From an uncultured Spirochaetaceae bacterium (lineage in GTDB: Bacteria; Spirochaetota; Spirochaetia; SZUA-6; Bin103): a stretch of DNA of 12,663 nt. The notes beneath the pieces are model-generated. The model did no database searches, was not told where the DNA came from, and saw only the letters and a program-made list of their open reading frames with translations. Position 1 is the stretch's first letter. Each line of letters begins with the position of its first letter. Shown piece by piece: positions 1-7,126 of the stretch. Position numbers and translations under genes: made by a program. Location of the stretch: assembly GCA_913043885.1 (NCBI GenBank), contig CAJWOB010000033.1, forward strand, positions 1 through 12,663, given 5' to 3'.

Positions 1-1
1 C

Positions 2-385
2 GGCTACGATGGACTGCGCCGAGCCGTTACACCTCAAGACAAGCGCACCCTTGAACTGGCGTGCCAACGACTGAAAAAGGTCGCAAAGCGCATCCCTGAA
101 GTGCCGACTGTGCAGCTGCTGTACGCGCTTGTAGCCGCGCACTCATGTCATCTGGACGAAGCGCAAGAGGCGCTGCGCAAAGCCGTGGTTGAAGGACAAG
201 TCAGGCAGTCGCTGTTCGCGACACAGGAGATCGCCTTGCGGCGCGGCGCCGAGATCACCCGCTACCACCGCCGGCAGCTGGTGCAGCTGCTATTCGGGCC
301 AGAAGCTCGCGGCAGCGTTGCCGGAGGGGTGGTCCCCGCTGGTGCGCCGGTGCCTCTGTTCACTCCCTACACCGACCACGTCTGA
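2..385 (+). CDS. 3' end of an unrecognised TPR-like protein (5' truncated)
   Basis: Frame 2 is open from the window edge to a TGA at 383-385, giving the last 127 residues of a longer protein whose start lies outside. A GTG at 101 is in frame, but coding continues upstream of it, so it is probably internal. The stretch from about residue 38, VQLLYALVAAHSCHLDEAQE followed by ALRKAV, has the small and large residue spacing of one TPR-type helical hairpin, but one repeat is not diagnostic. The first half uses more A/T-ending codons than the rest of the window. The last ~25 residues are rich in Gly, Ala, Pro and Val and look like a disordered tail. The gene converges on the GH127-like gene 26 bp away, with no terminator hairpin between them. 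No function is assigned. An overlapping frame-3 ORF (189-434) is Arg/Ser-rich and looks like a shadow. Confidence 0.5.
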   Translation, partial: GYDGLRRAVTPQDKRTLELACQRLKKVAKRIPEVPTVQLLYALVAAHSCHLDEAQEALRKAVVEGQVRQSLFATQEIALRRGAEITRYHRRQLVQLLFGPEARGSVAGGVVPAGAPVPLFTPYTDHV

Positions 386-411
386 CCCGCCGTCCCTCGC
401 CGCCGCAGCCG

Positions 412-1968
412 TCACAGCGGAGCAAAGAAGGTGAGGTCTGCGCCCACGTCCTCCATGGCGACCGCGGCGTCGCCTTCGAGGTGGACGTCGATGCTGCGCG
501 TCCGATGGCGGAGCGTGATCGTCGTCGGCGTCAGTGGAACGTCGAAGACGATGGGGCGGTCGAGGGGCGGCTGTGCGAAGAGTAGGTAGCCGGGCAGGCG
601 CAGCGGCGGCTCGTCAGCGCCCTGGATCGTGACGCCAGCGGCCGCCCAATCCGGCATCCGCACCCACAGCGGCGCCGGCGTCTTTACCCGCACACTCAGA
701 CTGTCGGTGCTGTAGGGGGAGGCGACCGCCACGTCGTCCGTCTCGTGGTCGAACCAGAGGTTGACCCTATGGCCGTCGTCGCCAGTGGTCACCGTCGCGG
801 CGTAGGCCTCGCAGAGCGAGGCAATCCCACCGCCGACGATGTCCATGTTGAAGCTGACGCGGTCGGCCTCCAGCGGCCGGTGGCCGTACGGCGCCGGGAA
901 GCCGAAGGCGCCCAGGTGGCGCGCGGCCACGTCTCGCAGCCCGTCCTCCCCGTCGGGGTTGGGCGGGTCGTCGATGAACGATACGTCGCGTAGCTGAGCG
1001 GGCAGGATATGGCAGCGCAGGATGCGCTCGGCGTCCTGGTATGCGCCACTGTGGCCCCAGCGGCCGAGGATGAGCGCGGTCTCGAGAATATCGCCGCTGT
1101 TGTTGATCTCGCCGCGGTCGGGACTGGCGTCGTCGGCGCTGGTCTCGATCACCCACCCGAGCTGGTCGCGGATTTCCCACAGACCGTTGTCGTAGAACGC
1201 CTTGACGCGGGCCATGAGCGCCGCATCGCGGGTCAGGTCCGCGTACTGTGCCAACGAGGACAGGACGCAGGTGGTGGAGTGGGTGTGTGTGCCAAGGACC
1301 TCTCTATGGTACGAGCCGTCTGCGGGGAATCCCTCTTCGAGCGCCTTCCCCTTTAGGACGGTCGCCAGCTCCAGTGCCGGACCGTAGCTGGTGGCGCGGT
1401 AGTACTTGACCAGTGGCCCGAGCGCACGACCGAGGCCAACCACGAACGTGGACTGGTCGACATCGATCCCGTGGGTCTTCGACAGGCTGTCGTCCCAGCC
1501 GCGGTCAGGGGTCCACAGCCGCTGTATCGCATCGATGCTGGCCTCGGCCAGCTCACGGGCGCGGGCGGAGCTCCGGTAACGAACGAGGGCGTGAAGCGCG
1601 TGGAAGCCCTCGCGGACGTTGTGGGGCAGGAAGTTGCGGAGGGTCCCGCCGAGCTCCTGGCGATTCAGCGGTAGTGGCACCGCACCGCTGTACGAAAGAA
1701 ACGCGGCGTTGGCGTGGGCCTCGACGGCCTTCTCGTCGAGCTGAATCCCGAGGACGGCTTCGGCTCGCAGCAGCGCGTTGAGGTGGCGGCCCGGCACGTG
1801 CGCTTCCGAATGTGCGTAGCTGAAACTGAGTCGCGGGTGCGGGAACACCTCGGAGCCGAAGAACGGGATGCGGTCGTCATCGGCATTGAAGACGCTCTGC
1901 ATGGTACGGCAACCGAGCTCGACGGCGGCGCGAATGCTCGTGGTGTTTACGTCTGTTACCGGCCCCAC
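412..1968 (-). CDS. GH127/DUF1680-like (alpha/alpha)-barrel putative glycosidase
   Basis: Probable cytoplasmic glycoside hydrolase-like protein of 518 residues. GH127 enzymes remove terminal beta-L-arabinofuranose, but the substrate here is unknown. The helical-barrel body carries THTHSTT (227-233), where relatives have a GHTTS-like stretch, then GEINNSGDILETA (286-298), then an AYQDAERILRCHILPAQL segment typical of the family. A C-terminal beta domain follows with WVRMPDWAAAGVTIQG (435-450), matching the family's 'RIPxWA...V.VNG' strand pair. GH127 enzymes bind zinc through a Glu and three Cys. Here the places expected to hold Cys read EINNSGD and SFNMDIVGGG, so the metal site looks lost or altered. 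I chose GTG at 1968 because AAGGGGGGA lies 6 nt upstream. The frame stays open to an ATG at 2175, but that start would add 69 Arg/Ser-rich residues and overlap the divergent gene. Family assignment is from remembered motifs only. Confidence 0.65.
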   Translation of the reverse strand: MGPVTDVNTTSIRAAVELGCRTMQSVFNADDDRIPFFGSEVFPHPRLSFSYAHSEAHVPGRHLNALLRAEAVLGIQLDEKAVEAHANAAFLSYSGAVPLPLNRQELGGTLRNFLPHNVREGFHALHALVRYRSSARARELAEASIDAIQRLWTPDRGWDDSLSKTHGIDVDQSTFVVGLGRALGPLVKYYRATSYGPALELATVLKGKALEEGFPADGSYHREVLGTHTHSTTCVLSSLAQYADLTRDAALMARVKAFYDNGLWEIRDQLGWVIETSADDASPDRGEINNSGDILETALILGRWGHSGAYQDAERILRCHILPAQLRDVSFIDDPPNPDGEDGLRDVAARHLGAFGFPAPYGHRPLEADRVSFNMDIVGGGIASLCEAYAATVTTGDDGHRVNLWFDHETDDVAVASPYSTDSLSVRVKTPAPLWVRMPDWAAAGVTIQGADEPPLRLPGYLLFAQPPLDRPIVFDVPLTPTTITLRHRTRSIDVHLEGDAAVAMEDVGADLTFFAPL

Positions 1969-1974
1969 CTGTGG

Positions 1975-1983
1975 TCCCCCCTT
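1975..1983 (-). promoter_or_regulatory. Ribosome binding site that decides the GTG start of the GH127-like gene
   Basis: On the minus strand AAGGGGGGA lies 6 nt before the GTG at 1968. It is the only strong Shine-Dalgarno-like stretch near the plausible N-terminus, and it argues against the far upstream ATG at 2175. Confidence 0.55.
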
Positions 1984-2011
1984 GCGCAGCGACGCCGCAT
2001 CCTGACGGGAG

Positions 2012-2040
2012 TTGCGCCGAGGCGCGCGGCGGCGTTTAAT
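2012..2040 (+). promoter_or_regulatory. Putative sigma-70-type promoter of the four-gene operon
   Basis: TTGCGC (2012-2017) and TTTAAT (2035-2040) are separated by exactly 17 bp and lie 17 bp before the ATG at 2058. This is in the 89-bp gap between divergent genes. The same -35 hexamer and spacer length recur before the substrate-binding protein gene. Predicted from sequence only. Confidence 0.4.
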
Positions 2041-2057
2041 CCCGCGAAGAACAAGAG

Positions 2058-3677
2058 ATGGCAGAGAGTACTCACCAGGATCAGCTGCGTCGCTACCGAG
2101 TGATGTGGGATCAGAACACCGGTCAGGAGCAGTATTACCATCCGCCGATCTCCCCCGAGCGGATCGCGCAGGCACACTTTGGCTTCTTCGAAGGGCGGCC
2201 TGTCGATGCCTACGTCGGTGCGATGGGCTCCAACGCCGGCTTCACCGTCGGCTGGCCCACCAAGGTAGAGAACGCCGAGTTCATCGTGGATCGGCTGCTC
2301 GCCGGCAAGCACATCGGCAGCCTGAAGCTGTGGCGCCACGCCGAGCACCTGCGCCTGGCGTTCGAGTCCGGCATCGACCCGGAGCAGGTGAAGATCGAGG
2401 AGGCGCAGCGCCTTGGCATCGACTTCTGGTTCCGGCTGGCGATGAACGACTGGCACCACTACGACCCGGACTGGGACGACGCCAACCTGTGGTCCGGCGA
2501 CTTCTTCGCCAAGCATCCGGAGTGCCTCATCGGCGACGAGGGCGCGCGTGGCTGGCCGGATGAGCTGTGGAGGGTGCTGCGCTTCTTCCAGGACTTCGCC
2601 CACGAGGAGGTGCGCGCCCTGCGCCGCGACCTGACCCTCGAGGCGTGCGAGCGCTACGACCTGGACGGGATGTTGTTCGACTTCATGCGCTGTCCCGGCT
2701 ACTTCAGGCGCGGCGCCGAGGATGCCGGCGCCCCGCTGATGACGGCGCTGATGCAGCAGACCCGTACCGGAATGGACGCCATCGGGAAGCATCGCGGTAA
2801 ACGGATTCGCCTGGCGGCGAGGGTGCCAAGCACGATCGCAGGTGCCGAACGGCTAGGTCTCGACGTGCGCACCTGGGTCCGCGACGGGTTGGTCGACACC
2901 ATCGTGCCCTCGTCCTTCTTCGCGCAGGACACCGAGGCCGACATCGGCGAGTGGGTGGACCTGCTCCGTGGCAGCGGTGTGCAGCTGTACCCGGCCTTGG
3001 AGGAGGGCTACTCAGCCGGGCACACGGGAGACTTCCGCCGCTGGTACTTCAAGCCCCCGGTGATGACACCGTTGAGCAACGAGATGCTGCGCGCGGTGGC
3101 TGCCCGGCACTGGAGCCGGGGGTGCGACGGGATCTACGCTTTCAACTTCTTCGGTACGACCTGGACCTACGACTACGACAATCGCGAGGCGATCGACGAC
3201 ATCGGCGACCCAATTCGCTTGCGCCACAAAGACAAGACCTATCTGGTGATGCGATCCGGGGAGTCGTTCACCAACTGTCTGGAGGTTGAACGGCAGCTAC
3301 CGGTGGTAGTCGACGCCCAGCGGTCGCAACTGACCATCGATGTGGCCGACGACACCCATGCTGCCGCGGATCGCGTGTCGGTGTGCCGGCTGCGGCTCCA
3401 CGTCGAGGGCATGTCCAGCTACGACGAGCTAGAGGTTGCCTTCAACGGCGAGGTGCTTACCTGCGCCAACCCGATGAAGGCAGGACAGTATATGGCGCGC
3501 ACGATGGACCAGATGTGGCTCGAGTACGACCTCCTCGACCACCTGCCGGTACAGGGGGTGAATGAGGTGACGCTGTGGACGGTGAAACGGCACGAGCCGC
3601 TGGTGGACGAGTTCGATGTCTCTCTCGAAGACGTGGAGCTGGAGATCCGATACGAGTACCCGAATGGGATCTGGTAG
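2058..3677 (+). CDS. GHL10-like TIM-barrel putative glycoside hydrolase, copy 1
   Basis: Putative sugar-cleaving enzyme of 539 residues with no signal peptide or membrane segment, so probably cytoplasmic. The N-terminal ~400 residues look like a (beta/alpha)8 barrel. Motifs shared with its paralogs are MWDQN (16-20), YHPPIS (27-32), NDWHH (130-134), DGMLFDFMRCPGYF (203-216), EEGYSAGHTGDF (315-326) and FNFFGTTWTYDYDNREA (362-378). The DG-x-x-FDF-x-R strand end resembles the 'DGIHFDYIRYP' strand of GHL10 (YngK-type) glycosidases, making Asp and Glu residues there plausible catalytic groups; this is inference. Residues ~400-539 form a beta-rich domain ending YEYPNG, possibly carbohydrate-binding. 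It is the first gene of the operon and overlaps the next by 14 bp. The ATG at 2058 gives the same short lead into MWDQN as in the copy at 8335-9993; its ribosome site (AAGAACAAGAG) is weak. I know no characterised close relative. Confidence 0.75.
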   Translation: MAESTHQDQLRRYRVMWDQNTGQEQYYHPPISPERIAQAHFGFFEGRPVDAYVGAMGSNAGFTVGWPTKVENAEFIVDRLLAGKHIGSLKLWRHAEHLRLAFESGIDPEQVKIEEAQRLGIDFWFRLAMNDWHHYDPDWDDANLWSGDFFAKHPECLIGDEGARGWPDELWRVLRFFQDFAHEEVRALRRDLTLEACERYDLDGMLFDFMRCPGYFRRGAEDAGAPLMTALMQQTRTGMDAIGKHRGKRIRLAARVPSTIAGAERLGLDVRTWVRDGLVDTIVPSSFFAQDTEADIGEWVDLLRGSGVQLYPALEEGYSAGHTGDFRRWYFKPPVMTPLSNEMLRAVAARHWSRGCDGIYAFNFFGTTWTYDYDNREAIDDIGDPIRLRHKDKTYLVMRSGESFTNCLEVERQLPVVVDAQRSQLTIDVADDTHAAADRVSVCRLRLHVEGMSSYDELEVAFNGEVLTCANPMKAGQYMARTMDQMWLEYDLLDHLPVQGVNEVTLWTVKRHEPLVDEFDVSLEDVELEIRYEYPNGIW

Positions 3678-5436
3678 CCGAACCGTGGATCGCTACGCCG
3701 ATCGGTGGCTGTCTCAGGATCCGGTCTACCTGACCGATATGAACCGCTGCCAGCCGGCGGCCGCCCTGTCCGAGCAGGCCGCTCGCGGCCAATGGCGGGT
3801 CATCGATTATCGATGCGACGAGCTGGCCGGAAGTGCCATCGTGGCCGGGGACACCACCGAGGCACCGCCGGTCCGGCTGCTGCTGCGGGCAAAGGGCTGG
3901 CACGCCGTGAGCATCGGCGCCTGGCGGCTCAAGGATTGGTACCTACACGGCGGGTCTTCGGAGCTATTGGTTCGCCTCAGCGGCGAGGAAACGTTCAGCA
4001 TCATTCACCTCCCGGTACGGCCGCGACCGGTGGACCCGATCGCCGGTTGGCACGATCACACCGGGGGCGAGGAGCTGTCGGAGTGCTTCTGGGGAATCGT
4101 CGATCTGTCGGGACGCGACCTGGAGGTCGGTCAGGTCAGCTGGCTCGAGACAGGTGGCGACGGCACCGAGATTCGCCGCTGCGCGATGGCCAACGTGGCG
4201 TACGTGAAGTTGGTGCCGCTCACCGCCACCGAGCTCGACAGCATTGCCGAGGAAGCAGCACCTTCGCTCCCTCTCTACGGTCATAACGACGTCATGCTGT
4301 CCCGGTCGAGGACACCGGAGGAGCTGAGGAGGCACATCGCTCCCTTTGCCGATAGTGATTTCACGCGGATCTACTGGGAAGGGGCGATGGGCGATCTCGT
4401 CCAGCACTTCGGCAGCCGGCGCAATCGCACGCCCGAAGCTCCTGGCCGTGACGAGTTCTTCAATGCGTTCGGTCGTGACGAAGCGATGGCCTGGCGGCAC
4501 TGGCGCGCCACGGGCCACGACCCGATGCGGGTGGCCGCGGACGCATGCCATGCGCAAGGCCTCGAGTTCCACGTCTGTCACCGGCTGGGCGGGTTTCGCC
4601 TACCCCCGGTGCACGACTTCTGGGATCACGGCGACTCGCTCTACCGGCGGTATCCCGAATGGCACGGGCAGGATCGCGACGGCAACGCCACCCCGCGGCT
4701 CTCCTTCGCGTTTCCGGAGGTGCGCCGCCACGTAATCGAGACCTTCGGAGAGATGCAGGAGTACGGGATCGACGGCGTCTGCCTACTCTTCAACCGCCGC
4801 CACCCACTGGTCGAGTACGAGCAACCGGTGGTGGATGGGTATCGGCGGCAGCATGGTGGCGATCCGCGTGAGCTGAGCCCCGCGGACGCGAGCTGGCTCC
4901 ACTATCGTGCCGGGGCGCTCACTGGCTTCATCGAGGAGCTGCGAGAGAGTCTTGGGCTGCCCATCACCGCCATCGTCATGAGCGACGAGCGCGAGAATCT
5001 CGCCAACGGCCTGGAGCCGCGCGCGTGGGTGGAGGGAGGTCTGGTCGACACCCTGGTGCCATACACCGACCTGCCGGAGTGGAACCACACCGCGCTCGCC
5101 TGGCAGCGACCGGACTCGTTGCGGCCCTATGCGGCACTGACGGCACCGACCGCCTGCGCGTTGGCACCCAGCCTGCAGCCGTCGGAGATGACCGCGGCCG
5201 AGTATCGCCACACCTCGGTGGACCTGGGCGCGCAGGGAGCGGACGCGCTGTTCTTCTGGTGGGCGGACGTAGGTGCGCTGGCCAACTACGGGGCGGCCTG
5301 GAATGCTGCCCGTCGGTTGGGGCACGTGGCGGAGAGCGAGGACTGGCAGGCGCAGGGTGCTCCGAGCCTGGATGCGCCGGTGACGCCGATGCGGGTATTC
5401 GGGGGCTGGGACTCATCGTACGTTACCCCGGCCTGA
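3664..5436 (+). CDS. Beta-sandwich plus GHL10-like TIM-barrel putative glycosidase
   Basis: Putative glycoside hydrolase-like protein of 590 residues with a different architecture from its neighbours. Residues ~30-200 are rich in beta strands and Trp (for example WHAVSIGAWRLKDWYL) and look like an N-terminal beta-sandwich, possibly sugar-binding. From YGHNDVML (205-212) a TIM barrel begins. Its middle has YPEWHGQDRDGN (330-341), LSFAFPEVR (346-354) and GIDGVCLLFNRRHPLVEYE (368-386), closely matching the 'PEW...DGN...PEVR...DGVHLDF' pattern of GHL10 (DUF187/YngK) glycosidases. The usual Asp after the DG strand is Leu-Phe-Asn here, so catalytic competence is uncertain. No signal peptide is seen. 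The start is ambiguous: ATG 3664 overlaps the previous stop by 14 bp, while GTG 3685 lies just after it; neither has a good ribosome site, so coupling to the upstream gene is likely. It ends 19 bp before the next operon gene. Confidence 0.7.
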   Translation: MGSGSRTVDRYADRWLSQDPVYLTDMNRCQPAAALSEQAARGQWRVIDYRCDELAGSAIVAGDTTEAPPVRLLLRAKGWHAVSIGAWRLKDWYLHGGSSELLVRLSGEETFSIIHLPVRPRPVDPIAGWHDHTGGEELSECFWGIVDLSGRDLEVGQVSWLETGGDGTEIRRCAMANVAYVKLVPLTATELDSIAEEAAPSLPLYGHNDVMLSRSRTPEELRRHIAPFADSDFTRIYWEGAMGDLVQHFGSRRNRTPEAPGRDEFFNAFGRDEAMAWRHWRATGHDPMRVAADACHAQGLEFHVCHRLGGFRLPPVHDFWDHGDSLYRRYPEWHGQDRDGNATPRLSFAFPEVRRHVIETFGEMQEYGIDGVCLLFNRRHPLVEYEQPVVDGYRRQHGGDPRELSPADASWLHYRAGALTGFIEELRESLGLPITAIVMSDERENLANGLEPRAWVEGGLVDTLVPYTDLPEWNHTALAWQRPDSLRPYAALTAPTACALAPSLQPSEMTAAEYRHTSVDLGAQGADALFFWWADVGALANYGAAWNAARRLGHVAESEDWQAQGAPSLDAPVTPMRVFGGWDSSYVTPA

Positions 5437-5438
5437 GC

Positions 5439-5450
5439 AGGAGGAGGAGA
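5439..5450 (+). promoter_or_regulatory. Strong ribosome binding site before glycosidase copy 2
   Basis: AGGAGGAGGAGA ends 5 nt before the ATG at 5456 and is one of the two best Shine-Dalgarno matches in the window. It fixes this start, and suggests copy 2 is translated independently and more strongly than its operon neighbours. Confidence 0.7.
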
Positions 5451-5455
5451 CGAGG

Positions 5456-7126
5456 ATGTCAGTGATGCAGGACGACCACACGCCAGAGCGCCGCGACACG
5501 CGCAACTGTCGGGCCGAACGCAATCGACTGGGGCGGCGCTATCGCGTTATGTGGGACCAGAATATCGGCCCCGAGGGGCTCTACCATCCGCCGATCTCCC
5601 GTGAGCGCGTAGCGCAGGCCTACCACGGATCCTTCGAAGGGCGCCCGGTCGACGCCTACGTGTGCACCGTCGGCTCCAACGCCGGATACACCCTCGACTG
5701 GCCGACGCAGGTGCCGGGCGCTGAGTTCATCGTCGACCGGCTCAACGCCGGGGCGAAGGTGGGGCGCACCGAGCTGTGGCGCAAGGCCGAGAACGTGCGG
5801 CTACTGTGGGAGCGCGGTCTTGATCCAATCGGCATCTCGGTGGAGACGTCGATCGAGCTGGGGATCGATCACTGGTTCCGCCTCAGCATGAACGACTGGC
5901 ACCACCTCGCCGGCGGGGCAGCGTGGCTCAACCTGCAGGCCGGCAGCTTCTACACCGGGCACCCCGAGTACCGCATCGGCGAGGCGGGCGCCCGCGGCTG
6001 GCCGGAGAAGCTCGCTGAGGACGTGCAGTGGTTCCAGGACTGGATGCACCCCGAAGTGCGGGCGCTGCGCCTCGGGATTGCCGTCGAGGCGCTGCAGCGC
6101 TACGCCGCCACCGGCTTTCTCTACGACTTCATGCGCTGTCCCTGCTACTTCAAACGTGGAGAGGAAGAGGCCGGCGCCGAGGTGATGACCCGCTTCATCC
6201 GGGAGACGCGGGCGTCCTTCGATGCGATAGCGCAGGAGAAGCAGCGGCCGGTGGGGCTTGCGGTGCGCGTGCCCAACACCATCGGCGGCGCCGAGCGACT
6301 CGGCTTCGACGTGCGACGCTGGGTTGCAGAGGGGCTTATCGACATCCTCATCCCGTCGTGCTTCTTCGGGCAGGACACCGAGGAGGACATTACCGAGTGG
6401 GTGGAGCTGGTCCGCGACAGCCAGACGCTGCTGAATCCCGCCATCGAGGAGGGGTACGAGGCCGGCCACACCGGCGACTTCCAGCGCTGGTACTTCCAAG
6501 CGCCGATCATGACTCCGATGTCGGTGGAGATGATCAGGGCGCTGGCCGCCAAGCATCTGGCGCGTGGCGCCGACGGCCTGTTCCTGTTCAACTTCTTCGG
6601 CACCAGCTGGACCTACAACTATGACAACCGAGAGGCGGTCGATGACGTTGCCGATCCGGTACGGCTCAAGCACAAGGACAAGACCTACGTGGTGATGCGC
6701 TCCCACGACTCGTTCCCCAACTGCCTGCAAACCGAGCATCAAATCCCGGCGCCGGTTACCGCCGACCCGCTCACCATCGAGATCGACGTCGCCGACGACC
6801 TCGCGCCGGCGGGGGATAGGATGGAGTCGGTCCGACTCAGAGTCCACTTCGAGAACCTGACCGTGTACGACGAGGTCGAGGTGAGCATCAACGGTCACGC
6901 CGTCCCCTGCCTGAATCCGTTCAAGGCGGGAGGCTTCGCCCAATACCCGCCGACCACGTGGCTGCAATACGACCTCGACGAGCAGCTCCCGAGTGTGGGC
7001 CGCAACCAAGTCGGGTTGCGCATGGAGCGCCGCAACGAGCGACTGGCCGACGAGCTCCCGGTTACGGTCGAGGATCTGGAGCTGGAGGTGCGCTACGCGC
7101 ATCCCAACGGCCGGTGGCATGGCTGA
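5456..7126 (+). CDS. GHL10-like TIM-barrel putative glycoside hydrolase, copy 2
   Basis: Full-length paralog of the 2058-3677 protein, 556 residues, probably cytoplasmic. A polar lead of ~25 residues precedes the shared core. The conserved set is complete: MWDQN (32-36), YHPPIS (43-48), NDWHH (146-150), YDFMRCPCYFKRG (223-235), EEGYEAGHTGDF (331-342), FNFFGTSWTYNYDNREA (378-394) and NCLQTEHQIP (422-431). The beta-rich C-terminal domain ends with YAHPNG. Identity to copy 1 is high enough to leave a 19-nt identical DNA run (2136-2154 and 5582-5600), pointing to duplication within the locus. Differences inside the motifs (CPC for CPG, CFFG for SFFA) suggest related but not identical substrates; that is inference. 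The start is secure because of the strong ribosome site just upstream. The 3' end overlaps the next gene by 8 bp. The catalytic residues are not established. Confidence 0.75.
   Translation: MSVMQDDHTPERRDTRNCRAERNRLGRRYRVMWDQNIGPEGLYHPPISRERVAQAYHGSFEGRPVDAYVCTVGSNAGYTLDWPTQVPGAEFIVDRLNAGAKVGRTELWRKAENVRLLWERGLDPIGISVETSIELGIDHWFRLSMNDWHHLAGGAAWLNLQAGSFYTGHPEYRIGEAGARGWPEKLAEDVQWFQDWMHPEVRALRLGIAVEALQRYAATGFLYDFMRCPCYFKRGEEEAGAEVMTRFIRETRASFDAIAQEKQRPVGLAVRVPNTIGGAERLGFDVRRWVAEGLIDILIPSCFFGQDTEEDITEWVELVRDSQTLLNPAIEEGYEAGHTGDFQRWYFQAPIMTPMSVEMIRALAAKHLARGADGLFLFNFFGTSWTYNYDNREAVDDVADPVRLKHKDKTYVVMRSHDSFPNCLQTEHQIPAPVTADPLTIEIDVADDLAPAGDRMESVRLRVHFENLTVYDEVEVSINGHAVPCLNPFKAGGFAQYPPTTWLQYDLDEQLPSVGRNQVGLRMERRNERLADELPVTVEDLELEVRYAHPNGRWHG

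Noticed and set aside
1969..2175. 69-residue N-terminal extension of the GH127-like protein from ATG 2175
   Set aside because: The added sequence is Arg/Ser-rich, overlaps the divergent operon gene and its promoter, and has no matching motif. GTG 1968 has a strong ribosome site.
1956..2792. 278-residue minus-strand open frame opposite glycosidase copy 1
   Set aside because: Antisense to a paralog-supported gene, with no recognisable domain; a GC-bias shadow.
2136..5600. 19-nt identical DNA run (2136-2154 and 5582-5600) as a possible recombination repeat
   Set aside because: It encodes the conserved YHPPIS segment of two paralogs and is explained by duplication and coding constraint; there are no flanking mobile-element features.
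6993..7118. 42-residue N-terminal extension of the short paralog
   Set aside because: It overlaps the C-terminal domain of copy 2, is Trp/Ser/Arg-rich and does not align with paralog N-termini; ATG 7119 does.
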